From NCBI GenBank assembly GCA_030148065.1, contig JASBUC010000067.1:1-62037 (forward strand): DNA of 62,037 nucleotides, read 5' to 3'. The translations under genes were made by a program, and so were the position numbers. Shown piece after piece: positions 18,444 to 28,635 of this stretch. The notes beneath the pieces are model-generated. The model saw nothing but the letters and a program-made list of their open reading frames with translations, made no database searches and was not told the origin of the DNA. Source of the DNA: Legionellaceae bacterium. GTDB lineage: Bacteria; Pseudomonadota; Gammaproteobacteria; Legionellales; Legionellaceae. Position 1 is the stretch's first letter. Each line of letters starts with the position of its first letter.

Positions 18444-18764
18444 TTATAAATTGTGAGAAAAGTCTTCTAATAGTTTTTTGAGTTTTTCTCGGTCTTTTTT
18501 TAAAGCACAGCTTTTATAAAATGTTTGACAGTGTGCTAGAAATTGAGCGTTGAGGGCTTTGTTTTTTTGCCAAAGTAAGCGGTTTAGAAACAGTTCTAAC
18601 TTTGCAATCACCATAGTTTTACTTGGGAAACGATGAAAGTAATGCCAAATCGATTCAATGGTGTCTTCATCGAGCAAAACACTCTCTTGTGCAGTTTTGC
18701 TAACAAAATTAGTCAGATCGACTTGCAGTGTTTGATGCAGCAGTTGATGGTCATTCTGTTTCAT
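18444..18764 (-). CDS. Small helical protein of unknown function
   Basis: I do not recognise this 106-residue protein. It has no signal peptide or membrane segment. It is almost wholly helical in character, with a mixed-charge, lysine-rich C-terminus (KKDREKLKKLLEDFSHNL), two cysteines (HCQTFYKSC), and a middle motif IESIWHYFHRFPSKT. It is a monocistronic leftward gene between the convergent DedA-PAP2 gene and tRNA-Ser. Codon use looks like the neighbours, so it is probably a real gene, but nothing in context assigns a role. Confidence 0.6.
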   Translation of the reverse strand: MKQNDHQLLHQTLQVDLTNFVSKTAQESVLLDEDTIESIWHYFHRFPSKTMVIAKLELFLNRLLWQKNKALNAQFLAHCQTFYKSCALKKDREKLKKLLEDFSHNL

Positions 18765-18851
18765 ATCATTGGGGTAAGTGCTGTGTTTTTAAATCATAAC
18801 ACGAGATGATTGTGTTAAGTTAGAGTAGCAAAGATTGTGCTTTGAAGATTA

Positions 18852-18939
18852 TGGCGGAGAGGCAGGGATTCGAACCCTGGGAAGGTTGCCCTTCAACGGT
18901 TTTCAAGACCGCCGCTTTCGACCACTCAGCCACCTCTCC
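18852..18939 (-). tRNA. tRNA-Ser (anticodon UGA)
   Basis: An 88-base class II tRNA with encoded CCA. The acceptor GGAGAGG pairs fully with CCTCTCC, the anticodon loop is CTTGAAA with TGA, a long variable arm follows (GAAGGGCAACCTTC), and the T loop is TTCGAAT. It reads UCA-type serine codons and is monocistronic. Confidence 0.95.
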
Positions 18940-18952
18940 GAAATGTGCGCAA

Positions 18953-18981
18953 ATGATACCTTGGACATTGTTAAATGTAAA
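18953..18981 (-). promoter_or_regulatory. Sigma-70-type promoter for tRNA-Ser(UGA)
   Basis: On the minus strand TTTACA (18976-18981) and TATCAT (18953-18958) are separated by exactly 17 bases and end 13 bases before the tRNA 5' end. A GC-rich stretch (GCGC) lies between the -10 box and the tRNA, as in stringently controlled stable-RNA promoters. Confidence 0.6.
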
Positions 18982-19027
18982 TAATCATTTGCTAAAAAAC
19001 CTTATTTTTTTGCCGTTTTAGGCAGGT

Positions 19028-19852
19028 TTAGTCATACAGTTTGTTTTGTTTTACACACAGATCTAAAGCTTTTAAATTCGACAATAAATCAGCCATTTTA
19101 GCAAGCGGCCAAGAGTTTGGGCCATCGCTTAATGCCTTATCGGGATCAGGATGTGTCTCCATAAAAAGACCCGCAACACCAACGCCCAAAGCCGCTCGAG
19201 CCAACACAGGCACAAACTCACGTTGACCACCAGAACGGCCAGCCCCTGCACCTGGAAGCTGCACAGAATGTGTTGCATCAAAGACGATAGGCAAATGACT
19301 CTCACGCATGACTGATAAACCACGCATGTCCGAGACCAAGTTATTATAGCCAAAGCTGGTACCTCGATCGCAGAGCATAATTTGTTTATTACCCGTTGAG
19401 AGCGCTTTCTCTGCCACAAACTTCATTTCCCAAGGAGATAAAAACTGCCCTTTTTTAAGGTTAATTGGTTTGTTAGTCTCAGCCACCTTTAAAATAAAAT
19501 TGGTTTGACGACATAAGAAAGCCGGGGTTTGCAGCACATCCACCACACTTGCTACTTCCTGCAAAGGCGTGTCTTCATGCACGTCGGTTAAAACAGGGAC
19601 CTGCAAATCGTTTTTAACCCGTTCTAATATTTTTAAACCAGTGTCAATTCCTAAGCCTCGATAGCCGCCGACAGAGGAGCGGTTTGCCTTATCAAAGGAG
19701 GATTTAAACACAAATGGAATGTCTAACTTTTGGCAGATCTCTTTTAAGATCCCGGCTGTTTCTAGCACTAAGCCTTCACTTTCAATGACACAGGGCCCAG
19801 CAATCAAGAAAAATGGTTTATCCAGTCCTACTTCAAATCCACATAATTTCAT
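19028..19852 (-). CDS. kdsA: 3-deoxy-8-phosphooctulonate synthase
   Basis: Condenses phosphoenolpyruvate with arabinose 5-phosphate to Kdo 8-phosphate, the committed step toward the inner-core sugar of LPS. Family segments in the 274-residue TIM barrel include [64 protein letters not shown] and [23 protein letters not shown]. It lies 4 bases after pyrG on the same strand, the normal gammaproteobacterial order. It shows the organism makes a Kdo-containing lipopolysaccharide. Confidence 0.97.
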   Translation of the reverse strand: MKLCGFEVGLDKPFFLIAGPCVIESEGLVLETAGILKEICQKLDIPFVFKSSFDKANRSSVGGYRGLGIDTGLKILERVKNDLQVPVLTDVHEDTPLQEVASVVDVLQTPAFLCRQTNFILKVAETNKPINLKKGQFLSPWEMKFVAEKALSTGNKQIMLCDRGTSFGYNNLVSDMRGLSVMRESHLPIVFDATHSVQLPGAGAGRSGGQREFVPVLARAALGVGVAGLFMETHPDPDKALSDGPNSWPLAKMADLLSNLKALDLCVKQNKLYD

Positions 19853-19856
19853 CGAA

Positions 19857-21512
<1,656 letters not shown>

Positions 21513-21554
21513 TTATTATTCCTTAACCTCAATGTCCTTTCCGTTACTCTGTTC

Positions 21555-22004
21555 CTATGACACTTGTTCCATCACTCGTATCATTTCCAGCGCACAATCT
21601 GCCGCATCTATGCCTTTATGGCCATGCGCACCACCCACTCTGTCTAGCGCTTGTGCCTTGTTCTCAGTGGTGACCACACCAAATACAACTGGCAGCTCAT
21701 ACTCGTACATCACCTTGGCAACGCCATGACTGACCTGCTCACAGACATAATCATAGTGAGTCGTCTCACCACGAATCACCGCACCTAAGGTAATGATCGC
21801 ATCATACTTTGCAAGCTTAGCAAGTTTTTTTGCCACCAAAGGGATCTCAACCGCACCCGGGACTTTTATAATTGCCATGTTATCAATTGTAACGCCTTTC
21901 GTTAATAAGCGTTGTTTGGCCCCATCTAATAACCGACTGGTAATCAATTGATTAAATTCGCTTACAATAATCGCAACTTTATAGGCTTTCTTTACATCAC
22001 TCAT
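21555..22004 (-). CDS. ribH: 6,7-dimethyl-8-ribityllumazine synthase
   Basis: Penultimate enzyme of riboflavin synthesis: it joins the ribitylamino-pyrimidinedione with dihydroxybutanone phosphate in an icosahedral or pentameric shell. The 149-residue protein has IIVSEFNQLITSRLLDGA, VPGAVEIPLVAKKLA, GAVIRGETTHYDYVC (catalytic His) and FGVVTTEN in order. Its start overlaps the ribA stop by 4 bases. It ends the ribD-ribE-ribA-ribH operon. No nusB follows, although nusB often comes next in this class. Confidence 0.96.
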   Translation of the reverse strand: MSDVKKAYKVAIIVSEFNQLITSRLLDGAKQRLLTKGVTIDNMAIIKVPGAVEIPLVAKKLAKLAKYDAIITLGAVIRGETTHYDYVCEQVSHGVAKVMYEYELPVVFGVVTTENKAQALDRVGGAHGHKGIDAADCALEMIRVMEQVS

Positions 22005-22648
22005 AGCGCTTCCGTTTTAAAACTGTCCAAATTCAAATTAAACAAATGCCCCAGCTTTATTTTCTTGGTTTTAAGATAATCATTGTTTTGCTGGTTCGAA
22101 GGTATTTCCACGGCTAAGCGCTCGGTTATATTAATACCGTGCTCCGAGAGCTCTGCTATCTTATTGGGGTTGTTGGTTAAAAGCCGAATTGTTGTCACCG
22201 CCATGTGCTTTAAAAATGCCGCTGCCGCCACAAAGCTTCTCTCATCAATGCCAAATCCCAAAGCCTGGTTGGCTTCAACCGTATCAAACCCTTTTTCTTG
22301 TTGTAGCGCGTAGGCTTTAATTTTATTAACCAAGCCAATGCCTCGTCCTTCTTGTCGCATATAGATAAATATGCCACCTTGCTCGGCAATTCTTCTCATC
22401 GACTCGCTCAACTGTCCACCACAATCACAGCGTAAGGATGAAAAAACATCCCCCGTTAGGCACTCAGAATGAACCCGCACCAAAGGCTCTGGCGTTTTAG
22501 AAAGGTTTTTAACTAACGCCAGGTGTTCTTTGTCATCATTTCCATAGCTAAAAACAATCAGTTGAAAAACACCCAACTGCTCAACTGGTAACTTGGCTTC
22601 TGCTAAAATATTTATGCATTCTAACGACGTTTTATCGCAATCAGTCAC
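22001..22648 (-). CDS. ribA: GTP cyclohydrolase II
   Basis: Opens the imidazole ring of GTP, the first step toward riboflavin. The zinc site is clear (HSECLTGDVFSSLRCDCG, with three Cys ligands), followed by YMRQEGRGIGLVNKIKAYALQ and LLTNNPNKI. I place the start at the GTG at 22648: GGAG lies 8-9 bases upstream and the codon overlaps the ribE stop by 8 bases, giving 215 residues; the longest open frame would begin inside ribE. There is no fused RibB domain, so dihydroxybutanone-phosphate synthase must be encoded elsewhere. Confidence 0.92.
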   Translation of the reverse strand: MTDCDKTSLECINILAEAKLPVEQLGVFQLIVFSYGNDDKEHLALVKNLSKTPEPLVRVHSECLTGDVFSSLRCDCGGQLSESMRRIAEQGGIFIYMRQEGRGIGLVNKIKAYALQQEKGFDTVEANQALGFGIDERSFVAAAAFLKHMAVTTIRLLTNNPNKIAELSEHGINITERLAVEIPSNQQNNDYLKTKKIKLGHLFNLNLDSFKTEAL

Positions 22649-23261
22649 AATGCTTGCTCCTAACATTTGCTTGCTTAAGGACGATAGAGCTCTGATGATG
22701 AATAACTCGTGTGAGATAATCAAACTCAATGTTAACTACGTCACCCACTTTTCGTGCCTGTAAATTTGTCTTCTCTAAGGTATGAGGAATAATAACACAT
22801 TGGCAACTACCCTCATGAACTTCATTGACCGTCAAACTAATGCCATCAATTGATAGACTGCCCTTAGGAAGCAAATAATGTTGTTCCTCCTGGCTGAACC
22901 CTTCAATTTTTAATTCAATAAAATCACCTTTAGGTGACAACGTTTGAATAACCGCCGTGCGATCTATGTGGCCACTTAACCAATGCCCACCCATTTTATC
23001 ACCGACTTTTAAAGCAGGTTCAATGTTAACCAGCGACCCCTTTTTCAATTGACCAAGATTTGTCTTTGCAAGGGTTTCAGAAGACAGATCGGCTCTAAAG
23101 CGCTGACCACTTGATAGCGCAGTCAAACAACAACCATTCACAGAAATGCTCTCTCCTTCACAAAACGTCATGCCAACAACCTCTAGCTCAAGATAAAGCC
23201 CTTCTGGTTTTTTCTCTAGTATGGCAACGCGTCCGATGGCTTGAATTATTCCTGTAAACAT
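22641..23261 (-). CDS. ribE: Riboflavin synthase alpha chain
   Basis: Dismutates two lumazine molecules to riboflavin. The 206-residue protein is an internal duplication of two lumazine-binding barrels: the first opens MFTGIIQAIGRV and contains VNGCCLTA, the second contains LVNIEPALKVGDKMGGHWLSGHID-type residues and SIDGISLTVNEV. Both copies of the conserved G(C/I)(C/S)LT loop are present. It overlaps ribD by 16 bases and ribA by 8. In E. coli nomenclature it corresponds to ribC. Confidence 0.95.
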   Translation of the reverse strand: MFTGIIQAIGRVAILEKKPEGLYLELEVVGMTFCEGESISVNGCCLTALSSGQRFRADLSSETLAKTNLGQLKKGSLVNIEPALKVGDKMGGHWLSGHIDRTAVIQTLSPKGDFIELKIEGFSQEEQHYLLPKGSLSIDGISLTVNEVHEGSCQCVIIPHTLEKTNLQARKVGDVVNIEFDYLTRVIHHQSSIVLKQANVRSKHCD

Positions 23262-24343
23262 TGGGCCTCCCTTATAAAATCACACTGATACAGCCATTGA
23301 TTGCCGTAGCGCTGGCTTGAAATAACCGCCTGCTCAGCAAGTGAAAGCCCCTCATCCTGATTAAAGACGCTCACACCATTGCATCCTAGAAAAATGGGCA
23401 CTAAGTAGAGATAAGCCCGATTAATGCATCGCTCCATTAGACAGGATGAAAAAAAAGTTCCCCCCGCTTCGATAAAAAGATGATGAATGCCCGCTTCTTT
23501 CCCTAGATAGGACAAGACATCTGACATCAAGAACCGACCGTTTTGCAAAGGCCTTGCAATGTACTCGGTCTTTTCAAATTGTGTTTGCGGCGTTAAGGCA
23601 TCTGAGTGAAGAAGATACACTTTACTGGCTGATTGGAAAACAGCTTCTTGACCGGTAAGCGTCAAATTTCCATCCAATATTACCACAGTCTTTGCCACTG
23701 TTTTGTCCGCAAGTCTCACATTCAAGCGAGCATTATCATTTTTAATGGTGCGAGCCGTAGATAAGATGGCATCTGCGGCTAGGCGCTGCTCATGGGTAAA
23801 GGTCGTTAACGGCTCTTGGCTAATGGGATAGGGAACTCCTCCTGCCTTGGCTATTTTGCCATCCAGGCTTTGAGCCACTTTATAGGTCACAAAGGGTTTT
23901 CCTGTTTTCATCCAATAATGGTAGGGTTGATAAAACTTATCAATCGCTTCAACCTTTACTTGCAAGCAAACAATGCCCTTATCTTGTAATAATTGTGCTG
24001 TGTCTTTCTCACTAACCAATGGGTTTGGATCTTTGTAAGCATAAATAACTTTCTTGATGCCCGAATCGATGATAGCACTGGTACAGGGCGGTGTTTTACC
24101 CCAGTGGTTACAAGGCTCTAAGCTCACATAAAGAATCGTGGTCTCATCTGGGGTCAATCCTTGCTGAGAAAAAGCCTCAATGGCATTTTGCTCCGCATGC
24201 GGCAAGCCACAAGAGTAATGATTTTCTTCAGCAACCAGCTCACCTTGATGCACAATCACTGCACCAACAGCAGGGTTAGGAAAGCAAAAGCCACAGCGTT
24301 GGCGAGCTTTTGCCAGTGCCATCATTAAATAATGTTCGTGCAT
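23246..24343 (-). CDS. ribD: Riboflavin biosynthesis deaminase/reductase
   Basis: Bifunctional: the N-terminal zinc deaminase (about residues 1-140, HAEQNA and PCNHWGKTPPC) and the C-terminal NADPH reductase (about 145-365, YKVAQSLDGKIA, and a DNARLNVR segment) make the ribitylamino-pyrimidinedione phosphate. I use the ATG at 24343 (MHEHYLMMALAKARQ), which aligns with the family N-terminus; a TTG 39 bases upstream is also in frame. It is the first rib gene, 97 bases after an unrelated leftward gene. No FMN riboswitch fits in that gap. Confidence 0.94.
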   Translation of the reverse strand: MHEHYLMMALAKARQRCGFCFPNPAVGAVIVHQGELVAEENHYSCGLPHAEQNAIEAFSQQGLTPDETTILYVSLEPCNHWGKTPPCTSAIIDSGIKKVIYAYKDPNPLVSEKDTAQLLQDKGIVCLQVKVEAIDKFYQPYHYWMKTGKPFVTYKVAQSLDGKIAKAGGVPYPISQEPLTTFTHEQRLAADAILSTARTIKNDNARLNVRLADKTVAKTVVILDGNLTLTGQEAVFQSASKVYLLHSDALTPQTQFEKTEYIARPLQNGRFLMSDVLSYLGKEAGIHHLFIEAGGTFFSSCLMERCINRAYLYLVPIFLGCNGVSVFNQDEGLSLAEQAVISSQRYGNQWLYQCDFIREAQCLQE

Positions 24344-24440
24344 TAAGGCGTTACAAAAATAATCGATGGGCGATTGTATCAAAAGACAGCTAAAACAACC
24401 ACTTTTTTCTGCTTGTGATTATCACACATCGTACAATAAA

Positions 24441-25484
24441 TTACCTTGTGAGCGTTATTGCTTTCAACTGCTTAATCTCACCCGGATGCACACGTACTTC
24501 TTTTTCAACCACGCCATCATTGCTGGCTAAATATAAAAGATAGTCACCTGCTTTTAAGTCCTTCTTATAAAAATTACCTTCTGCTAAACGAGTAACATAG
24601 ATAAAATTAGGCGTTTCCCCTTCATCGCCTTTCTCTCTAAGCAGTATGACACTGTTGTCATTATTCAAGCTTCTGGGTTTGTGCCGACCAACAATGGTTG
24701 CCAAATGTGCGTCTTTGGTCGCTTGTAATGTTAAGTGGTTTAGATTAATAAAGCCACGTTGTCCTTCACTTCCAGAGAGCTTAATCACCAAAGGTTCATA
24801 CAAAGAGTCATCCATATTAATCGTTAGCTCACGTTGCTTATCGATTTTTATAAAGAAAAACCCTTTATCGTCGACTGAGAGTCCTTTGATTCGCAAAAAA
24901 GCCTCTAGTGCCGGATCCGCTCTGCCCTGCAGATGCAATTGACCAAAAACCCACAGATCACGTCGACCAGCCCCTTTGTCGACTAGGTAAACATATTTTT
25001 TATGCAATTGAGGCGAGCTCTCTGCAACCACCGCTAAAAAGTCGTCAAAATTCTTAAATGGTTCAAAGGTTTGTGGGGTAAAACTGTCTGACTGATAAGC
25101 AAGCCCATACTGTATCGACTCATTGGACACAGGGCATGAGAAACCGAGCCTCTTTTGTAAAACATCGGCGTGCTCCCTTAACTTATCGAGCTCACTTTTT
25201 GAAAAACCATGAGTAAAATCACTCAACAGCCTGCTTTTAAAGGGGTATGTCTCAGGCAGGCAGTGCAAATAAAGCATTTCATAAACCACCGCTTTGGATG
25301 AGTCTTTAGGAACAACCACCCCATAACGGTAGGCATGAGCCAGCAGCCAAAACTGCTGCAGCTTTTCATATTTTTCAACCGAATCCTTGCTAAAATCCAC
25401 TTTTGCAGGCGCCGATGTTGCATGAAGCCCAAAGCATAAGCCCCAAAGAACACTTGCTTGAATTAAACGGACTAACCCTTTCAT
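24441..25484 (-). CDS. Exported protein of unknown function next to bamD
   Basis: I do not recognise this 347-residue protein. A signal peptide is evident (LIQASVLWGLCFGLHATSAPA, cleaved near residue 26). The mature part starts with a helical region (about 30-130) containing single cysteines HCLP and FSCPV that might form one disulfide, then becomes beta-rich (about 190-347), with an ending like an Ig or carboxypeptidase-regulatory fold (NFYKKDLKAGDYLLYLASNDG). It lies 2 bases after bamD in the same direction. A periplasmic envelope role is plausible from that context, but only as inference. Confidence 0.6.
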   Translation of the reverse strand: MKGLVRLIQASVLWGLCFGLHATSAPAKVDFSKDSVEKYEKLQQFWLLAHAYRYGVVVPKDSSKAVVYEMLYLHCLPETYPFKSRLLSDFTHGFSKSELDKLREHADVLQKRLGFSCPVSNESIQYGLAYQSDSFTPQTFEPFKNFDDFLAVVAESSPQLHKKYVYLVDKGAGRRDLWVFGQLHLQGRADPALEAFLRIKGLSVDDKGFFFIKIDKQRELTINMDDSLYEPLVIKLSGSEGQRGFINLNHLTLQATKDAHLATIVGRHKPRSLNNDNSVILLREKGDEGETPNFIYVTRLAEGNFYKKDLKAGDYLLYLASNDGVVEKEVRVHPGEIKQLKAITLTR

Positions 25485-25486
25485 TA

Positions 25487-26254
25487 TTATCCTCTTGTGC
25501 GTCTTGTGCCGCCATAGTTTGCCTGATAGATTGCTCTGGCATCATGATTGGCCTGAGTGAGCTTTAAAGCCTGGCTTGAATCGATCATTAGAAGTAAGGC
25601 TTTACGAGCTTGTGGTGCCTGTGGGTAGGTGGTGACCACGATCTTTGCTCGATTATACGCTGCAACATACTCCTTTCGTACTTGATAATACTCTGCAATG
25701 TTTAACTCTCGTTGGGCAAACTGATTTCTTAAGTAAATCATGCGCTGCCTTGAATCGTTTGCGTAGCGACTGTTAGGAAACAAGTGAATCAGACGTTTAA
25801 AGTCATTGTAAGCGTCCATTTGCGTACCCGGGTCTCTTAGCGAATAATCCATTTCAAACAGCTTAGCAAAAGCGCCTCGCTCTTGTTCAAAATTAGCAAC
25901 TGCTTTGATGTAGTAAGCGTAATCCACATTAGAATCTTGTGGGTAGACTCTTATAAATCTATCGGCTTGAGCCACCGCTAGAGGGTATTGCTCATCTTTG
26001 AAATAAAGGTAAATGAGATCATATCCTGCTTGCTTTGAGTATTTATTAAATGGGTAAATACTATCGAGTGCCTCAAACCGCTTAATGGCCGCTTCATTAT
26101 CGCCTTTATCCATGGCAGTAACTGCATACTTATAGAGTTCATCAACACTCATTCCTTGATAGGGCTTTAACGCTTCTTCATCTTCACTTGCTTTAGAGCA
26201 TGCCCCAAGCAACACAATCAACAAAGATAGAATTATTAGCCGTACGACATTCAT
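25487..26254 (-). CDS. bamD: Outer membrane protein assembly lipoprotein BamD
   Basis: An essential lipoprotein of the BAM complex that helps insert beta-barrel proteins into the outer membrane. The signal peptide ends at the lipobox LLGAC, so the mature protein starts at a lipidated Cys. It then consists of about five tetratricopeptide-like helix pairs, for example AMDKGDNEAAIKRFEALDSIYPFNKY and FKRLIHLFPNSRYANDSRQRM. I begin at the ATG at 26254 because it directly precedes the signal peptide; longer in-frame ATGs add a second hydrophobic stretch. The 255-residue size matches the family. Confidence 0.93.
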   Translation of the reverse strand: MNVVRLIILSLLIVLLGACSKASEDEEALKPYQGMSVDELYKYAVTAMDKGDNEAAIKRFEALDSIYPFNKYSKQAGYDLIYLYFKDEQYPLAVAQADRFIRVYPQDSNVDYAYYIKAVANFEQERGAFAKLFEMDYSLRDPGTQMDAYNDFKRLIHLFPNSRYANDSRQRMIYLRNQFAQRELNIAEYYQVRKEYVAAYNRAKIVVTTYPQAPQARKALLLMIDSSQALKLTQANHDARAIYQANYGGTRRTRG

Positions 26255-26285
26255 ACTACACACCAAATCGCAAAAAATTGGGGTC

Positions 26286-26291
26286 ATTATA
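26286..26291 (-). promoter_or_regulatory. Candidate -10 box for bamD
   Basis: On the minus strand a perfect TATAAT lies 32 bases before the bamD start codon. No convincing -35 hexamer sits 16-18 bases upstream, so the call rests on the -10 element and position only. Confidence 0.35.
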
Positions 26292-26322
26292 CTCTGGATG
26301 GCTAGAAACGCCATTAGCAAGA

Positions 26323-26350
26323 TTGAGGATCTTTTTTTTTATGTTATATT
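26323..26350 (+). promoter_or_regulatory. Candidate sigma-70 promoter for the 680-residue duplicated protein
   Basis: TTGAGG (26323-26328) and TATATT (26345-26350) are separated by 16 bases that include a run of nine T. Transcription would start near 26357, giving a leader of about 107 bases to the ATG at 26464, which has its own AAGGGAG ribosome site. Confidence 0.4.
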
Positions 26351-26463
26351 TTGAACCCTGGGCTTAGTTTTGTGCAGTCTTCATGGCTCTTAGTCAACGG
26401 CGCTTTGTATAGGGCACGCGATCTAGGCACATCAAAATAGAAATAACGGCAAAGGGAGTTGTT

Positions 26464-28506
26464 ATGTATTTCATCGAGTATGTCTTGCGAGAAACCGTCG
26501 AAAAAGGCTTAGAAACCGCTAAGAGCAAAATAAGCAAAACGTCCAACTCAAAAAAGCTGCAAAGCATTGAAAACCTCAAAACGGAACTTAAGACACTGTT
26601 AGACGAATTAAAAAGAGACGCACTTTCGCTTCAAATTAGGCAAACAAAATCCCCCAAAAGACAATTAGAAGCCTACTCGAATGCCCTTGATAGATTATGT
26701 GCCAATGCAAGAGTAGAGGCCACTAAAAAGCCCGCGCCATTAGGTGTTGGCACCGAAGATGCCGCACCCCATTTACAACTTTTCAATCATTTTGTGAATC
26801 AACTTTTGCAAATGCAAAACGAGATAAAAGGAGACTTTCAAGAAGCCAGTGTTACCAAGCCCATTACCTACCAAGCGCATGCCTTTGGAGAGAGTAGCGA
26901 CTATACAGAAGACAGCCATGAGATTAATTGGCTCTGTCATTTCATCCGAGAGCGTTTTAATTACAAAACCAGTAAACTCGCTGAGTATCGCATGACGAAA
27001 AACAAAAAAGATGAGCGCACGTTTGAGAGTAAAGTAGCAAGCTTTGATCAAACGTTTCAATGCTGGGATGGCTTAGAAGCACTACAGTATCAATTAGAAC
27101 ACATACAATCTTTAACCGAAGTGCGCTCACCAACAAGCGCAAGAGGTGGTAGGCGTCGCACCAATGCCAGTCAAACCACCGACTGGAATCACATTGCTCG
27201 CCTGTCTAATGCAGGGCTCGACACCCTAAGGGCAAACATTAATCAAATAAGCTATGCGCTGGTTTTCTACCTAAAAAGTGATGCTTCTAGCATCCAAACC
27301 AATCAGAGCACAAGCTTTGCATCCTCCTATTCGCTCTTAAGTGGCATTTTTAAAACGGGCTACAAACTCTTAACCAGTGTTGGGGTCGCAAGTAAGGGCA
27401 CTTGCTCACCAATTCTGTCAGAGTTTATTAAAACCTTTCAGCCTTATACTGACAGTGCAAGCTATCTACCAGAAGCAGCCTCCGAGACGACCCCTTCGAC
27501 ATACTTCTATGAAACCGTGATAAAAGATGCCATCTTTAAAGCTAAGAGTGCCATGTACCATAAAGTTGAAGAATCCCTAGACGATGGCTCCCATGCAAAC
27601 TCAGTTAATAGCTTAAAAGATTATCAACTAACACTATTAGATCAACTAGAGAGAACGGTTGAGGGATTAAACCTTGCCATTGTTGACCCAGAATCTGAGC
27701 CTCAATACGGCAAGTTTTGTGATGCCATTCTTGAGGTAGCAAGAGAGACAAAAACCAAAAGTAAGAATAAAGCGAAAGAATTTGGTTTCTCCAACGCTTC
27801 CAATAAAGCCTTTGAAGACTTAATTGATAAATTCTCTGAAATTATTAATGCCCTTAATGCCGACTTTAATGTTCGCACCGCAGCCAGTGGCATGTTCTCA
27901 GATAACAGGCGAGATGACGCTAATTTATATCTAAATGAAGACAGCCATTCTAATTGGTTGTGCCGATTTATAAAACGTCGATTCGATTACAAAATTGGCA
28001 AACTTGTTGAATTTAACATAAGCCAGCCCAATCAAAGCCAAGACACTTATGAAGACAAACGAGCAAGCTTTGATGAAACCATTCGTTGCTGGAGCGGTCT
28101 TGAGAAATTATTCTTTATTTTTAACAAATTAAGCACCAATAGTGCTGAAGGCACGCGTCAAGCCTTACATTTGGGCATGTTAAACAGTGCTTGTGGTGAA
28201 GGGCTTAGCTTGTTAGCGAGCATTAAAAATCGCATTTATCTTGCGCTGGTGTGTAAGTTTAGAGACAAAGAGCGAGACATTCAGCTAGTGAATATTCGTT
28301 TTCTTGACAAACTACATGCCGCATTAACCAACACCAACGTCATTGGAAACGGCAGCTGTCGCACTGAAATTACCCGTTTTTCTGATCGTCTGGGCACGCA
28401 CGTTAGAGGGAAAGCGAGCATGCAGGCAGCCTCTTATCGGGACGAGCAAGAAGAGAAAAAAGCGGCTGAGGAAGAGGACTACAATTCAGACTACAGTTAC
28501 AATTAA
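26464..28506 (+). CDS. 680-residue internally duplicated protein of unknown family, possible secreted effector
   Basis: I do not recognise this protein. It contains two diverged copies of a roughly 310-residue all-helical unit, A (about 2-332) and B (about 346-648). Matching landmarks are EDSH..NWLC.FI..RF.YK..KL.E (149-174 and 492-516), K.ASFD.T..CW.GLE.L (190-207 and 532-549), a LYALV-like helix (263-269, 592-598) and (K/N)G(T/S)C......F (311-321, 629-639). There is no signal peptide or membrane segment. The last 25 residues are glutamate-rich (EEKKAAEEEDYNSDYSYN), like the E-block tail of many Dot/Icm substrates. It has its own promoter candidate and a strong SD, and is monocistronic. The effector idea is inference; no secretion genes of that type are in the window. 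Confidence 0.7.
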   Translation: MYFIEYVLRETVEKGLETAKSKISKTSNSKKLQSIENLKTELKTLLDELKRDALSLQIRQTKSPKRQLEAYSNALDRLCANARVEATKKPAPLGVGTEDAAPHLQLFNHFVNQLLQMQNEIKGDFQEASVTKPITYQAHAFGESSDYTEDSHEINWLCHFIRERFNYKTSKLAEYRMTKNKKDERTFESKVASFDQTFQCWDGLEALQYQLEHIQSLTEVRSPTSARGGRRRTNASQTTDWNHIARLSNAGLDTLRANINQISYALVFYLKSDASSIQTNQSTSFASSYSLLSGIFKTGYKLLTSVGVASKGTCSPILSEFIKTFQPYTDSASYLPEAASETTPSTYFYETVIKDAIFKAKSAMYHKVEESLDDGSHANSVNSLKDYQLTLLDQLERTVEGLNLAIVDPESEPQYGKFCDAILEVARETKTKSKNKAKEFGFSNASNKAFEDLIDKFSEIINALNADFNVRTAASGMFSDNRRDDANLYLNEDSHSNWLCRFIKRRFDYKIGKLVEFNISQPNQSQDTYEDKRASFDETIRCWSGLEKLFFIFNKLSTNSAEGTRQALHLGMLNSACGEGLSLLASIKNRIYLALVCKFRDKERDIQLVNIRFLDKLHAALTNTNVIGNGSCRTEITRFSDRLGTHVRGKASMQAASYRDEQEEKKAAEEEDYNSDYSYN

Positions 28507-28535
28507 ATGATGTTTTTCTGTCATAAAATAACAGA

Positions 28536-28590
28536 GGAAGGCTTTTTCTCTGCGCACATAAAACAAAGAATGTGAGATAAACAGCCTTCC
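28536..28590. terminator. Long hairpin between convergent genes
   Basis: An 8-base perfect inverted repeat, GGAAGGCT at 28536-28543 and AGCCTTCC at 28583-28590, encloses a second paired segment (CACAT with ATGTG). It lies exactly between the 3' ends of the rightward 680-residue gene and the leftward small exported gene. There is no clear T run on the plus strand and a weak one on the minus strand, so it may be a bidirectional terminator or an RNA-stabilising structure. Confidence 0.4.
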
Positions 28591-28635
28591 AAGAAATGTG
28601 TAGAAGCATCTAGCGTTAGGCACTTAAACGCATTG

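Noticed and set aside
24344-24440. FMN riboswitch before ribD
   Set aside because: The gap is under 100 bases and none of the conserved RFN helices is visible.
26464-28506. Direct call of the 680-residue protein as a Dot/Icm effector
   Set aside because: The acidic tail is suggestive but no secretion gene is in the window, so it is kept as a hypothesis only.
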